Positions 55,089 through 62,667 of a DNA stretch of 64,000 bases are shown piece after piece. Both the position numbers and the translations under genes were made by a program. Below the pieces are notes generated by a model. The model did no database searches. It saw only the letters and a list, made by a program, of their open reading frames with translations, and was not told the origin of the DNA. Source of the DNA: Pengzhenrongella frigida (GTDB lineage: Bacteria > Actinomycetota > Actinomycetes > Actinomycetales > Cellulomonadaceae); the NCBI RefSeq assembly GCF_004168625.1, contig NZ_SDWW01000024.1, positions 1 to 64,000 of the forward strand, read 5' to 3'. Every line of letters begins with the position of its first letter. Position 1 is the stretch's first letter.

Positions 55089-55126
55089 GCCCGCATGCGG
55101 GCCGGTAGCTCGCCCGCGTGCGGGCG
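55089..55126. repeat. Twin palindromes 23 bp apart between uspA and DUF1622 genes
   Basis: GCCCGCATGCGGGC (55089-55102) is a perfect palindrome, and GCCCGCGTGCGGGC (55112-55125), extended by a C/G pair, is its near copy. The centres are 23 bp apart, about two helical turns. They may be paired operators for the uspA gene or stem-loops ending the DUF1622 transcript, which reads toward them. Confidence 0.65.
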
Positions 55127-55144
55127 GGTCGTGAAGGGCCGCTG

Positions 55145-55540
55145 CTAGCCCGTCTCGCCCCGGCCCGCCGCGCGAGCGATATGGGTCGCGCCGCTCGTGA
55201 AGGCGCGGCGCCAGGGCACGACCCCCTCGATCTCGATCTCGAGCGAGAAGCTGAGGAACGTCCGGATCAGCACGATCAAACCGAGGATCACGACGTTCTC
55301 GAGGGTCGGGGCGACCGCCACGGTGCGCACGAGGTCCGCGGCCACGAGGATCTCCAGCCCGAGCAGGATGACGCCGCCGAACGCCTCCCGCAGCACCTGG
55401 TAGGCCTGCCGCCCGTCTCGCGATCGCCGCCAGGACCGGACCGAGATCCCGACGGCCACGAACAGGCCGACGAGCAGGACGGCCGCCCCGATCCCCTCGA
55501 AGAGCTGCGCCACATGCTCCATCGCCTCCGCGAACCCCAT
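55145..55540 (-). CDS. DUF1622 small membrane protein
   Basis: The 131-residue protein has three membrane helices (about 12-34, 54-74, 82-100) and matches DUF1622, including F-G-G-V-I-L-L-G-L-E-I-L-V-A-A-D-L-V-R-T-V and L-S-F-S-L-E-I-E-I-E-G-V-x-P-W-R. The role is unknown. TAGGGT lies eight bases before ATG 55540 with no ribosome-binding site, suggesting a leaderless message. Confidence 0.88.
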   Translation of the reverse strand: MGFAEAMEHVAQLFEGIGAAVLLVGLFVAVGISVRSWRRSRDGRQAYQVLREAFGGVILLGLEILVAADLVRTVAVAPTLENVVILGLIVLIRTFLSFSLEIEIEGVVPWRRAFTSGATHIARAAGRGETG

Positions 55541-55548
55541 GCCTCAGC

Positions 55549-55554
55549 ACCCTA
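55549..55554 (-). promoter_or_regulatory. Candidate leaderless promoter -10 (TAGGGT) for the DUF1622 gene
   Basis: On the minus strand TAGGGT is followed by eight bases and ATG 55540. Confidence 0.4.
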
Positions 55555-55595
55555 GTTGCCGCCGTGCGACCCGGGTGGCTGGATGCCTGGGCGGC

Positions 55596-55601
55596 TACGA
55601 T
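55596..55601 (+). promoter_or_regulatory. Candidate leaderless promoter -10 (TACGAT) for the gene at 55609
   Basis: TACGAT, seven bases, then GTG 55609. It decides for this start over the GTG 15 codons upstream. Confidence 0.5.
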
Positions 55602-55608
55602 CTGGCGT

Positions 55609-56097
55609 GTGAGCGAGGTCGCGCTGGTCCATCGCGCCCACCACGTGGCGGGGGCGATCTACGGAACGATCCTGGCGACCACCGTGGTGGCCGCCGCCGG
55701 GCACGAGCCCGAGACGATCGACCAGGCCGCGATCCTCGTCCTGGGCACCTCGGTGGTCTTCTGGCTGGCCCATGTCTACTCGCTCGGCCTCGCCGCACGG
55801 GTGGTCGCGCGGCGACCGCTCCGGCGCGACGAGATGGTGTCGCTGGCGATCGCCGAGTGGCCGATGCTCCAGTCCAGCTGGCCGATCCTGCTCGCCCTCA
55901 TGCTCGGCGTGACCGGCATCGTCCCCCGCGCGACGGCGGTCGATCTGGCGATGGCGGTCGGGATCGGGGCGCTGTTCACCTACGGGTTCGTGATCGGGCG
56001 ACAGGAGAAGCTGAGCTGGCCGAAGGTCCTGCTCAACATGGCGATCTCCGGGGCGTTCGGGCTCGCCATCCTGGCGCTCAAGGTGTTCGTGCACTGA
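55609..56097 (+). CDS. Small integral membrane protein of unknown function
   Basis: This 162-residue protein has about five membrane helices (roughly 14-30, 40-62, 85-110, 115-132, 138-158). H-R-A-H-H-V-A-G-A-I-Y-G-T appears near the start, followed by W-L-A-H-V-Y. The His residues within helices might bind metal or haem, but no known family is certain. It is transcribed divergently from DUF1622 with probable leaderless starts on both strands. The stop codon lies in a 20-bp tandem duplication. Confidence 0.75.
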   Translation: MSEVALVHRAHHVAGAIYGTILATTVVAAAGHEPETIDQAAILVLGTSVVFWLAHVYSLGLAARVVARRPLRRDEMVSLAIAEWPMLQSSWPILLALMLGVTGIVPRATAVDLAMAVGIGALFTYGFVIGRQEKLSWPKVLLNMAISGAFGLAILALKVFVH

Positions 56098-56120
56098 TCG
56101 CCGTGTTCGTCCGCTGATCG
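56081..56120 (+). repeat. Stop-spanning tandem duplication, 20-bp unit
   Basis: Copies 56081-56100 and 56101-56120 match at 16 of 20 bases. The first contains the stop TGA (56095-56097), and the second also contains an in-phase-looking CTGATCG. Confidence 0.75.
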
Positions 56121-56206
56121 ACCCGGGGGATCGGCGTCTGATCTCGATGTGATCCCGATCCGGTCACGATCACGAGCGAAACCCGATGCTGCGGTTCGCG
56201 CGCCCC

Positions 56207-56212
56207 TACGGT
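56207..56212 (+). promoter_or_regulatory. Candidate leaderless promoter -10 (TACGGT) for the DUF4349 gene
   Basis: TACGGT, six bases, then ATG 56219. The upstream ATG at 56186 precedes this promoter and is rejected. Confidence 0.5.
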
Positions 56213-56218
56213 CGGCGG

Positions 56219-57124
56219 ATGAGACGCATCGCGGTGCCGGTCGTACTGCTCCTTCTCGGCGGAGGGTTGCTCACCGGGTGCAGCGCCTCGTCGGACAGCT
56301 CCCTCGCCAACACCTCCGTCGCGGACGAGGCCGGCTCGCTCGGCGAGGGGGCGGTGGGTGCTGTTGCCGACGTCGCCGGGGATGTTGGAGCGGCGGTGGG
56401 CACGGTCGCAGCCATCGACCGGCAGGTCGTGACCTCTGGCTCGGTGTCGCTCGTCGTCCGGGACCCGGCCGCCTCGGCCCAGCGAGCGAGCGAGCTCACC
56501 GAGGCGGCCGGTGGCCGGGTCGATGAGCGTGTCGAGGTGTCGGCGTCCGACGAACGATCTGCCAGTGCGCGCCTGGTCGTCCGGATCCCGGCGCCCAAGG
56601 TCACCGAGACCCTCGAGCAGCTCAAGGCGCTGGGCGAGGTCGGCCAGGTGCAGCTCACCGCCACCGATGTGACCGGCACCGCGCAGGATCTCGACGCCAG
56701 GATCTCCGCGCTCATGGTCTCGGTGGGACGCCTGGAGGCGCTCATGGGCGTGGCGACCACCAGCGACGACCTGCTCGCTCTCGAGTCCACGTTGGCGGCC
56801 CGCCAGGGGGACCTGGAAGCGAAGCAGGCGGAGCGCGGTGCGCTCGCCGGCCAGGTCGCCCTGGCGACGATCACGCTCGACCTCCAGCCCGAGGCGATCG
56901 CTGAGGCCGAGGCGACGACGGGGCCGAGCGGGTTCTGGTCGGCGCTCGGAACGGGCTGGGGCTCGCTGGTCGCGGCGCTGCGGGGCGTCCTGATCGCCGT
57001 CGGGGTCCTGCTTCCCTGGGCGGTCTTCCTCGGTGCGGTGGCTGCGGTGATACTGGTGGCGCGGCGGGTCGTGCGGCGACGCCGGTCGCCGACGGCGACC
57101 TCCATGCCGGAGGTCGCCTCCTGA
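56219..57124 (+). CDS. DUF4349 lipoprotein with C-terminal membrane helix
   Basis: The 301-residue protein has a lipobox L-L-T-G-C (Cys near 21) and a DUF4349 domain (about 75-250). The domain includes V-T-S-G-S-V-S-L-V-V-R-D-P, a long coiled-coil hairpin (L-D-A-R-I-S-A-L-x-V-S-V-G-R-L-E-A-L), and one membrane helix near 262-284 followed by R-R-V-V-R-R-R-R. The family is widespread in envelopes and its function unknown. Confidence 0.85.
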   Translation: MRRIAVPVVLLLLGGGLLTGCSASSDSSLANTSVADEAGSLGEGAVGAVADVAGDVGAAVGTVAAIDRQVVTSGSVSLVVRDPAASAQRASELTEAAGGRVDERVEVSASDERSASARLVVRIPAPKVTETLEQLKALGEVGQVQLTATDVTGTAQDLDARISALMVSVGRLEALMGVATTSDDLLALESTLAARQGDLEAKQAERGALAGQVALATITLDLQPEAIAEAEATTGPSGFWSALGTGWGSLVAALRGVLIAVGVLLPWAVFLGAVAAVILVARRVVRRRRSPTATSMPEVAS

Positions 57125-57186
57125 CCACAGCCCCGGTGGCGAACGGCGCGGACCGAGGTCCAGACACGAGAGCGCGGGTGGGTGCG

Positions 57187-57660
57187 ATGCAGAAGATCAG
57201 TCCGTTCCTGTGGTTCGACCGCGAGGCCGAGGAAGCCGCCGAGCTCTACGTGGCGACCTTCGCGAACTCGACGATCCTCGGCGTCTCGCGCTACGGCGAG
57301 GGCGCGCCGCTCCCGGCGGGCACCGCGATGTCGGTGGCGTTCGAGCTCGACGGGACCAGCTTCCAGGCGTTGAACGGCGGTCCCGGGCGGCCCTTCACCG
57401 AGGCGATCTCGCTGTTCGTCCGCACGGACGCCCAGGACGAGATCGACCGCCTCTGGGCAGCGCTCACGAGCGGGGGCGGGGAACCGGGCCGGTGCGGGTG
57501 GTTGAAGGACCGGTTCGGGCTCTCGTGGCAGATCGTGCCGTCGGTCCTCGGAGAGCTGCTCGGCGACCCCGATCCGGCGCGGTCGGGCCGGGCGATGCAG
57601 GCGATGCTCGGGATGGGCAAGCTCGACATCGCGGCGCTCCGCGCAGCGGCCGAGGGCTGA
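57187..57660 (+). CDS. PhnB-like VOC family protein
   Basis: This 157-residue protein matches the PhnB/3-demethylubiquinone-9 methyltransferase-like group of the VOC superfamily. It shows I-S-P-F-L-W-F-D-R-E-A-E-E-A-A-E-L-Y at the start, F-Q-A-L-N-G-G-P near 57, and G-W-L-K-D-R-F-G-L-S-W-Q-I-V-P near 102. The enzymatic role is unproven. The start at ATG 57187 gives the family's usual N-terminus; the frame extends 17 codons upstream. Confidence 0.88.
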   Translation: MQKISPFLWFDREAEEAAELYVATFANSTILGVSRYGEGAPLPAGTAMSVAFELDGTSFQALNGGPGRPFTEAISLFVRTDAQDEIDRLWAALTSGGGEPGRCGWLKDRFGLSWQIVPSVLGELLGDPDPARSGRAMQAMLGMGKLDIAALRAAAEG

Positions 57661-57698
57661 CTCCGCCGAAGCCTTCCTGCGGCCGAGGTGAGGTGCGG

Positions 57699-59837
57699 TC
57701 AGAGCCCGTTCAGCCGGTCCACGACCACGGTCAGGTCACCGAGGTTGACCCAGTTGACCGCGACGTAGTTCGGCAGCCGGTCACGCTCGGTCGCGCAGCG
57801 CGTCAGGCGGGCACCGAGGACGCCGTCGGCATTGACCGTCTGGGCATCGGTGTACAGCGACCTGAAGCCGCTCAACCAGTGGTTGACGAGGAACAACGAC
57901 GCATCGGGGTCGCCCCGGTTCAGCGCGCAGTCGAACGACTCGACGGTGGGGTACTCGTACCCGGTGTCCTGCACGTAGTCGAAGCCCTGGAGCAGCCAGG
58001 GATGCTCGGCCCCGCCGCCGTCGTTCTCCATCAGCACGACGAGGCGTCGGTCGGTCTCGACCATCGAGCGGAGCGTGGGCCAGGGGGCCCCGGGGGCCGC
58101 CGGTACATAGGCGGCGCCGGTCAGGCCGGCCGCATCGAAGGCCGCCGCCGTGTCGGCCGGGGTCACGGCGTCCTGGATGAACAGGGTGACGACCTCGGTC
58201 GGGTGGGTGGCCATCCAGGCCCGCACGCCCTGCAGCTCGGACAGCAGGGGAGTGCCGCCGAGCTCGCAGAACGTGTGGCACAGGTAGGGCGCGATCGGAC
58301 CGCTGGGCGGGCCGCCGCCGGCCTGGAGCTGGCTGACGATCCGATTGACGGACTCGACGATCTCCGGCCCGAACTCGTCCCGCGCCTGTGCCCCCGCCGC
58401 GGCGAAGTTCGCCGGGGCGGTGAGGACCGCGCCGCTCGCCACCGGCTGGCCGTACCAGGTGTCGATGAGCAGCACGCGGACGCCCCGGTCGAGGAGGCCG
58501 ACCATCCCGGTCGGCTGCTCGGCGAGGTAGAAGCCGGCGTCTTCGGCCGTCATCGCGTTGTGGGCGGCCGGGAACGCGACCTCGTCATAGCGTCGGTCGC
58601 ACAGCACCTGGCTTCCGTTGCAGGTCGTGAGCGCGGGGTCGGTCGCGTCCGCCGCCGCGACAGGCCGGGGCGGGGTCGCGCTCACGGCGAGCAGGGCCCC
58701 GACGAGCGCGACGGCGACCGACGCGGCCGCGGCGGGCACCCACCAGCCCGGACGACCGGTGCGCACCGGTGGCGGTGCCGATCCGGCCGGCGTGCCGGTC
58801 GTCCGATCCTCGCGGGTTCGGGCGCGGCGGGCCGCACCGGTGAGCTGGTCCAGCGCATAGAGCACGGTGATCACGCCGGCCAGCACCGCGAGCCCCCGCA
58901 GCGTCGCGTCCGGCCACAGCACCAGGGCCGTGCCGGACACCGCCATCACCAGGCCGCGCGCGATCCCGAACCCGGTCGAGGTCGGGCGCCCGGCGGCCCG
59001 CCGCAGGACCGCGCGCACCCGGCGGTCGACGTCGGTCGCGGGCAGGGTGGCCGATGTGATCAGCGCGACGACCCCGCCGAGCAGGAGGGTGAGCGTCGCG
59101 ATCTGGACCAGGGGACCGCCGAACGTGGTCAGCAGCGCCGCCCCGGCCGCACCGGCGAGGGTCGAGCGGTCGAGCGAGGCGGCCCACACCTGCTGGCCGA
59201 TCGCCGCCACGAGCAGCAGCGCGCCCCCGGCCGCCACGGCGATCCCCGCGCCGTGGATCGCCTCCCGAGGGCGCGGATGCACGCGCACCCCCAGTGCGAG
59301 GCAGCCGATCGCCAGCGCCGGCAGCAGCCAGGCGAGCGTGGTCGCACGCTGCGAGGTCGCAACCGCGGCGCCCACGAACCCACCCTGCCCGCCGACGGTG
59401 GACAGGGTGACCGGCAGGTCCGGCGGGATGGCTGCGGCCGCCTCGGGTGCGGAGGTGCGCAGCAGCGCGGTCACCACGGCGCCGAGGTCCGCGAGCCGGA
59501 GCACGACGGTGGTGGAGTCCGGTGTGGTCAGCGCGGTGTGGGCCTGGGTGGCGGCGACCCGGAAGATCGGCCTGACCGCGTCGCTCGCCACGACCCCGGC
59601 GGCGACCTGGGCGATGAGCGGCTTGACGGCGACCAGGTCGGCCCGCCGCGCCACCGCGACGTCGGCGACCTCGGCCCCGATGGCGCGGGCGACGTCGGGA
59701 TCCTGCCGGACCTGCTCGACGTTCGCGACGAACCGCGGGCCGTCGAGCACCTCGCGGTTGACGAGCCCGGCCAGGCCGGCCAGGGCCACCAGCAGCGCGG
59801 CAAGGGCGAAGACGCCCCACGCGATCCAATGACGCAC
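57699..59837 (-). CDS. Membrane protein with C-terminal phosphatidylinositol-phospholipase-C-like domain
   Basis: The 712-residue protein has an N-terminal membrane helix, an extracytoplasmic stretch (about 30-140) and further helices up to residue 400. A soluble extracytoplasmic domain (about 410-710) resembles PI-PLC X barrels: F-P-A-A-H-N-A-M-T near 435 and V-L-L-I-D-T-W-Y-G near 468 supply the His/Asp pair, and C-H-T-F-C holds a further His. Such enzymes cleave phosphodiesters of inositol lipids or GPI-like molecules, which actinobacteria possess. I start at GTG 59837 behind GGGAG; an upstream GTG overlaps a -10 hexamer. Confidence 0.75.
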   Translation of the reverse strand: MRHWIAWGVFALAALLVALAGLAGLVNREVLDGPRFVANVEQVRQDPDVARAIGAEVADVAVARRADLVAVKPLIAQVAAGVVASDAVRPIFRVAATQAHTALTTPDSTTVVLRLADLGAVVTALLRTSAPEAAAAIPPDLPVTLSTVGGQGGFVGAAVATSQRATTLAWLLPALAIGCLALGVRVHPRPREAIHGAGIAVAAGGALLLVAAIGQQVWAASLDRSTLAGAAGAALLTTFGGPLVQIATLTLLLGGVVALITSATLPATDVDRRVRAVLRRAAGRPTSTGFGIARGLVMAVSGTALVLWPDATLRGLAVLAGVITVLYALDQLTGAARRARTREDRTTGTPAGSAPPPVRTGRPGWWVPAAAASVAVALVGALLAVSATPPRPVAAADATDPALTTCNGSQVLCDRRYDEVAFPAAHNAMTAEDAGFYLAEQPTGMVGLLDRGVRVLLIDTWYGQPVASGAVLTAPANFAAAGAQARDEFGPEIVESVNRIVSQLQAGGGPPSGPIAPYLCHTFCELGGTPLLSELQGVRAWMATHPTEVVTLFIQDAVTPADTAAAFDAAGLTGAAYVPAAPGAPWPTLRSMVETDRRLVVLMENDGGGAEHPWLLQGFDYVQDTGYEYPTVESFDCALNRGDPDASLFLVNHWLSGFRSLYTDAQTVNADGVLGARLTRCATERDRLPNYVAVNWVNLGDLTVVVDRLNGL

Positions 59838-59889
59838 GATGAGCTCCCGTCCCGGCCCCGGGCGCGGATGCGTGCGCGCGCCTGCAAGC

Positions 59890-59895
59890 ACGGTA
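59890..59895 (-). promoter_or_regulatory. Candidate -10 (TACCGT) for the phospholipase-like gene
   Basis: TACCGT on the minus strand lies 52 bases before GTG 59837. It overlaps the alternative GTG at 59891, arguing that translation begins downstream. Confidence 0.4.
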
Positions 59896-59934
59896 GGGGA
59901 CCACGGCGCTCGAGGGAATCGGCGCTCGAGGGAA

Positions 59935-60549
59935 TCAGCTCGGCTGCGACCATCCGCCCCGATGCACCACCTCCTCGACGCCCTTGCGGGGGCGCGAGGC
60001 CGCCGATCCGCGCACCGGTTCGGCGGGCGCGGGATGGCCCAGGGTGATCGCCCCGATCGGGGTGAAGTGCCCCGGCACGTCGAACTCGGCGCGCACGGCG
60101 CCGTCGTTGCCGGGCGGGATCCCGAAGAAGCACGCGCCGAGGCCCTCGTCGACGGCGGTCTGCAGGATCAGCAGGGCGGCCATCCCGGTGTCGATGTGCC
60201 AGTACGGCACCGACCAGCGCGCCTCCTCCTGGTCGGTCCAGCCCTTGTCCGGCTCGGCGTACCGGCCGAGGTACGCCGCCTTGCACGACAGCGGCACGAT
60301 GACGACCGGAGCGGTGCGCATGCCCCGCAACCATCGGCCGGGGGTGGCACCGGACGGGGTCGCCGCGGCCCAGAAGCGGTCGACGTCGGCCGGGCGGTCC
60401 AGGACGAGGAAGGCCCATCCCTGGCTGAAGCCCGCGCTCGGTGCGTGCAGCGCGTTGCGCAGCATCCGGTCGACGACGTCGGGGTCGACGGGGTCGGCGG
60501 TGTACGTCCGCACCATGTGGCGGCGGCGCACGACGTCCTGGAAGTCCAT
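59935..60549 (-). CDS. Nitroreductase family protein
   Basis: The 204-residue protein matches FMN-dependent nitroreductases. R-R-R-H-M-V-R-T-Y appears at the start, L-H-A-P-S-A-G-F-S-Q-G-W-A-F near 34, D-T-G-M-A-A-L-L-I-L-Q-T-A near 122, and G-A-C-F-F-G-I-P near 138. It would reduce nitroaromatics, quinones or flavin-like substrates with NAD(P)H. It is divergent from the DUF2277 gene, 56 bp away. Confidence 0.88.
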   Translation of the reverse strand: MDFQDVVRRRHMVRTYTADPVDPDVVDRMLRNALHAPSAGFSQGWAFLVLDRPADVDRFWAAATPSGATPGRWLRGMRTAPVVIVPLSCKAAYLGRYAEPDKGWTDQEEARWSVPYWHIDTGMAALLILQTAVDEGLGACFFGIPPGNDGAVRAEFDVPGHFTPIGAITLGHPAPAEPVRGSAASRPRKGVEEVVHRGGWSQPS

Positions 60550-60593
60550 GGGTCGATCATGTCGTGCGCTGGTCCGCAGGCGGTGCCGCGAAC

Positions 60594-60599
60594 TAGCCT
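60594..60599 (+). promoter_or_regulatory. Candidate leaderless promoter -10 (TAGCCT) for the DUF2277 gene
   Basis: TAGCCT, six bases, then ATG 60606, with no ribosome-binding site. Confidence 0.5.
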
Positions 60600-60605
60600 C
60601 GGATC

Positions 60606-60878
60606 ATGTGCCGCAACATTCATACGCTCCACAACTTCGCCCCGGCCGCGACCGACGACGAGGTCCGGGCGGCCGCGCTGCAGTACGTCCGCAAGGTCAG
60701 CGGGTCGAACACCCCGTCGAAGGCGAACCGGGAGGCGTTCGACCGCGCCGTCGAGGAGATCGCGCACGCGACCGGGCATCTGCTGGCAGACCTGGTCACG
60801 TCGGCACCTCCCAAGAACCGGGAGGTGGTCGCCGCAGAGCGCCGCGCCCGGTCGGCCCAGCGGTTCGCGACGTCATGA
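60606..60878 (+). CDS. DUF2277 protein
   Basis: This 90-residue protein matches DUF2277. It begins M-C-R-N-I-x-x-L-x-N-F-x-P and continues A-A-L-Q-Y-V-R-K-V-S-G and P-S-K-A-N-x-x-A-F. The family is small, widespread and of unknown function. ATGA joins it to the next membrane-protein gene. Confidence 0.92.
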   Translation: MCRNIHTLHNFAPAATDDEVRAAALQYVRKVSGSNTPSKANREAFDRAVEEIAHATGHLLADLVTSAPPKNREVVAAERRARSAQRFATS

Positions 60879-61441
60879 CGGCGACCGGAGAGGTCCTGAA
60901 CCAGGTGGTGCCCACCCTCGTGCGGGTGGCCCGCCGGCCCGGCGCCATCCTGCTCAGCCTGGCCGGCTGGCCGATCGGGATCTTCGCCCTCCTCGGGCTG
61001 GGGTACGGCGCGACCGGCGACGGCTGGGCCGCGTGGCTCCCGTTCTTGTGGGCGGGTGTGCTGGTCGTCCCGGTGGCCGTCCTGGCGATCCGCCGCGAAC
61101 GGCTCCAGGTGCAGACGCAGAGCCTGCACCTGCACCGCACGATCACCGGCGACCAGACGGTGGTCACGTACGACGCCCAGCCCTCCGTCAGCCCCGTGCA
61201 GGAGGAGCTCGACGCGCTGTCGGCCGCGATGGCGGAGAACGCGGTGCGCACCGCACGCTTCTTCCCCCGGATCGAGGCCGCCCAGCGGGCGGGTCTGCTC
61301 GCGGCGGGTGGCCCGGTCAACGCCCCCTACCTGCGCGACGACCTGCGGGTCACCCTCGCGGCGCTGGTGGGCACGCTCGTCGCGATCCCGCTCGCGGTGC
61401 TCGGCTCGATCGTCACCGCGGTCCTGCTGCTCGCGCGCTGA
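60875..61441 (+). CDS. Small membrane protein, two to three helices
   Basis: The 188-residue protein has helices at about 24-45, 52-70 and 162-186, with a charged cytoplasmic middle (about 72-155). It is translationally coupled to the DUF2277 gene by a four-base overlap. No known domain is recognised. The long open frame extending upstream on this strand is a shadow of the nitroreductase. Confidence 0.7.
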   Translation: MTATGEVLNQVVPTLVRVARRPGAILLSLAGWPIGIFALLGLGYGATGDGWAAWLPFLWAGVLVVPVAVLAIRRERLQVQTQSLHLHRTITGDQTVVTYDAQPSVSPVQEELDALSAAMAENAVRTARFFPRIEAAQRAGLLAAGGPVNAPYLRDDLRVTLAALVGTLVAIPLAVLGSIVTAVLLLAR

Positions 61442-61529
61442 CGCCTGGCACCTGGGGCCCGACGCCTGGTGGCCGTGGCGGCGCTGGCGCCCGGGCGTTG
61501 CGGCCCACGGAGGGCGCCGACGCACGGTC

Positions 61530-61535
61530 TAGGGT
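61530..61535 (+). promoter_or_regulatory. Candidate leaderless promoter -10 (TAGGGT) for the dehydrogenase-kinase operon
   Basis: TAGGGT is followed by eight bases and ATG 61544, the start of a short reading frame that ends on the dehydrogenase start codon. Confidence 0.4.
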
Positions 61536-61543
61536 CAGTGCCC

Positions 61544-61660
61544 ATGTGCAGCAACGGTGTGGCAAGGACCCGGTCGAGCTCGGCAGCGGTGTTCCGGTCG
61601 ACGACGGTCCGGTCGACGACGGTCCGGTCGACGACGTTCGGGACGACGGTCGTCGCATGA
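61544..61660 (+). CDS. Possible 38-residue leader peptide overlapping the dehydrogenase start
   Basis: This short frame encodes 38 residues, M-C-S-N-G-V-A-R-T-R followed by a Ser/Thr/Val/Arg-rich repeat (R-S-T-T-V) generated by three 15-bp copies at 61594-61638. It begins eight bases behind a -10-like hexamer, and its TGA overlaps ATG 61657 of the dehydrogenase (ATGA), as elsewhere in this window. It could be a leader peptide coupling translation to the dehydrogenase, or simply chance. An alternative GTG at 61546 would give an N-terminally extended dehydrogenase. Confidence 0.35.
   Translation: MCSNGVARTRSSSAAVFRSTTVRSTTVRSTTFGTTVVA
61594..61638 (+). repeat. Three 15-bp tandem repeats upstream of the dehydrogenase
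   Basis: The unit ccggtcgacgacggt occurs at 61594-61608 and 61609-61623 identically, and at 61624-61638 with one change, ending 18 bases before ATG 61657. Confidence 0.9.
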
Positions 61661-62667
61661 GGGTCGCCCGCCTGCACGGCGTCGGTGACGTCCGGGTGAC
61701 CGACGAGAGCCAGCCGGTGCCGGCCACCGGCGAGAGCCTGGTGCGGGTCACCGCCGTCGGGCTGTGCGGCTCCGACCTGCACTGGTTCACCGACGGCGGC
61801 ATCGGTGACGCGCAGCTCACCCACCCGCTGGTGCTCGGTCACGAGTTCGCCGGGGTCGTCGTGGGCGGCCCCGACGACGGTCAGCGGGTCGCGGTGGACC
61901 CCGCTCGCCCGTGCGGTGAGTGCGAGCAGTGCCTGGAGGGCAACCGCAACCTGTGCCCGACCGTGCTGTTCGCCGGGCACGGGGTCGACGGCGGTCTGCG
62001 CCAGCTCGTCGCCTGGCCGACGGCGCTGCTGCACCGGGTCCCCGACGCGCTGAGCGACGCTGACGCCGCGATGCTCGAGCCGCTCGGGGTGGCGCTGCAC
62101 GCGCACGACCTGGGCAAGCCACGCACCGGTGCGGTCGTCGTCGTGGTCGGCTGCGGCCCGATCGGGCTGTGCCAGATCCAGCTCGCGCGCTCGGCGGGGG
62201 CCCGCCTGGTCGTCGCCGTGGAACTGCTGGCCCACCGGCGCGAGGCCGCCCTGGCGCTGGGCGCCGACGTCGTGCTGGACCCGGGCTCCGACGGGATCCT
62301 CGAGGCGCTGCACGCGGCCACGGGCGCCCGCGGCGCCGACGTCGCGTTCGAGGTGGCCGGGACCGACGACGCCGTCCGCCTTGCGGTGCACGCGGCCAAG
62401 CCCGGGGGCACGGTGGTCCTGGCCGGGATCCCCGGCGACGACTCGACGACCTTCCCGGCGTCGATCGCGCGCCGCAAGGGGCTGACGCTCAAGCTGGTGC
62501 GCCGGATGAAGGAGATGTACCCCCGCACGATCCGCCTGGTCGACGACGGCCGGGTCGACGTGACCTCGATCGTGTCCCACACGTTCGCGCTCGACCGGGC
62601 TGACGAGGCGTTCCGGCTCGCGAGCGAGCGCATCGGCCTGAAGATCATCGTGGCTCCGGGCGCGTGA
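61657..62667 (+). CDS. Zinc-dependent polyol/alcohol dehydrogenase (sorbitol or idonate dehydrogenase type)
   Basis: The 336-residue medium-chain dehydrogenase has catalytic-zinc ligands in G-L-C-G-S-D-L-H (near 36) and G-H-E-F-A-G-V (near 61), and four structural-zinc Cys in P-C-G-E-C-E-Q-C-x6-C-P. A Rossmann loop V-V-G-C-G-P-I-G-L follows (near 168). It oxidises a polyol or sugar acid to a ketose. The following gene is a pentulokinase-like enzyme overlapping by four bases, so together they form a polyol-to-ketose-phosphate route. The start at ATG 61657 lacks a good ribosome-binding site, consistent with coupling to the short upstream frame. Confidence 0.88.
   Translation: MRVARLHGVGDVRVTDESQPVPATGESLVRVTAVGLCGSDLHWFTDGGIGDAQLTHPLVLGHEFAGVVVGGPDDGQRVAVDPARPCGECEQCLEGNRNLCPTVLFAGHGVDGGLRQLVAWPTALLHRVPDALSDADAAMLEPLGVALHAHDLGKPRTGAVVVVVGCGPIGLCQIQLARSAGARLVVAVELLAHRREAALALGADVVLDPGSDGILEALHAATGARGADVAFEVAGTDDAVRLAVHAAKPGGTVVLAGIPGDDSTTFPASIARRKGLTLKLVRRMKEMYPRTIRLVDDGRVDVTSIVSHTFALDRADEAFRLASERIGLKIIVAPGA

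Noticed and set aside
57210-60047. 945-codon plus-strand frame opposite the phospholipase-like gene
   Set aside because: The sequence has no domain and is Arg/Gly-rich; the minus-strand protein has clear helices and motifs.
59839-61656. Long in-frame extension upstream of the polyol dehydrogenase
   Set aside because: It runs through the nitroreductase, DUF2277 and membrane-protein genes out of frame; the conserved dehydrogenase begins at ATG 61657.
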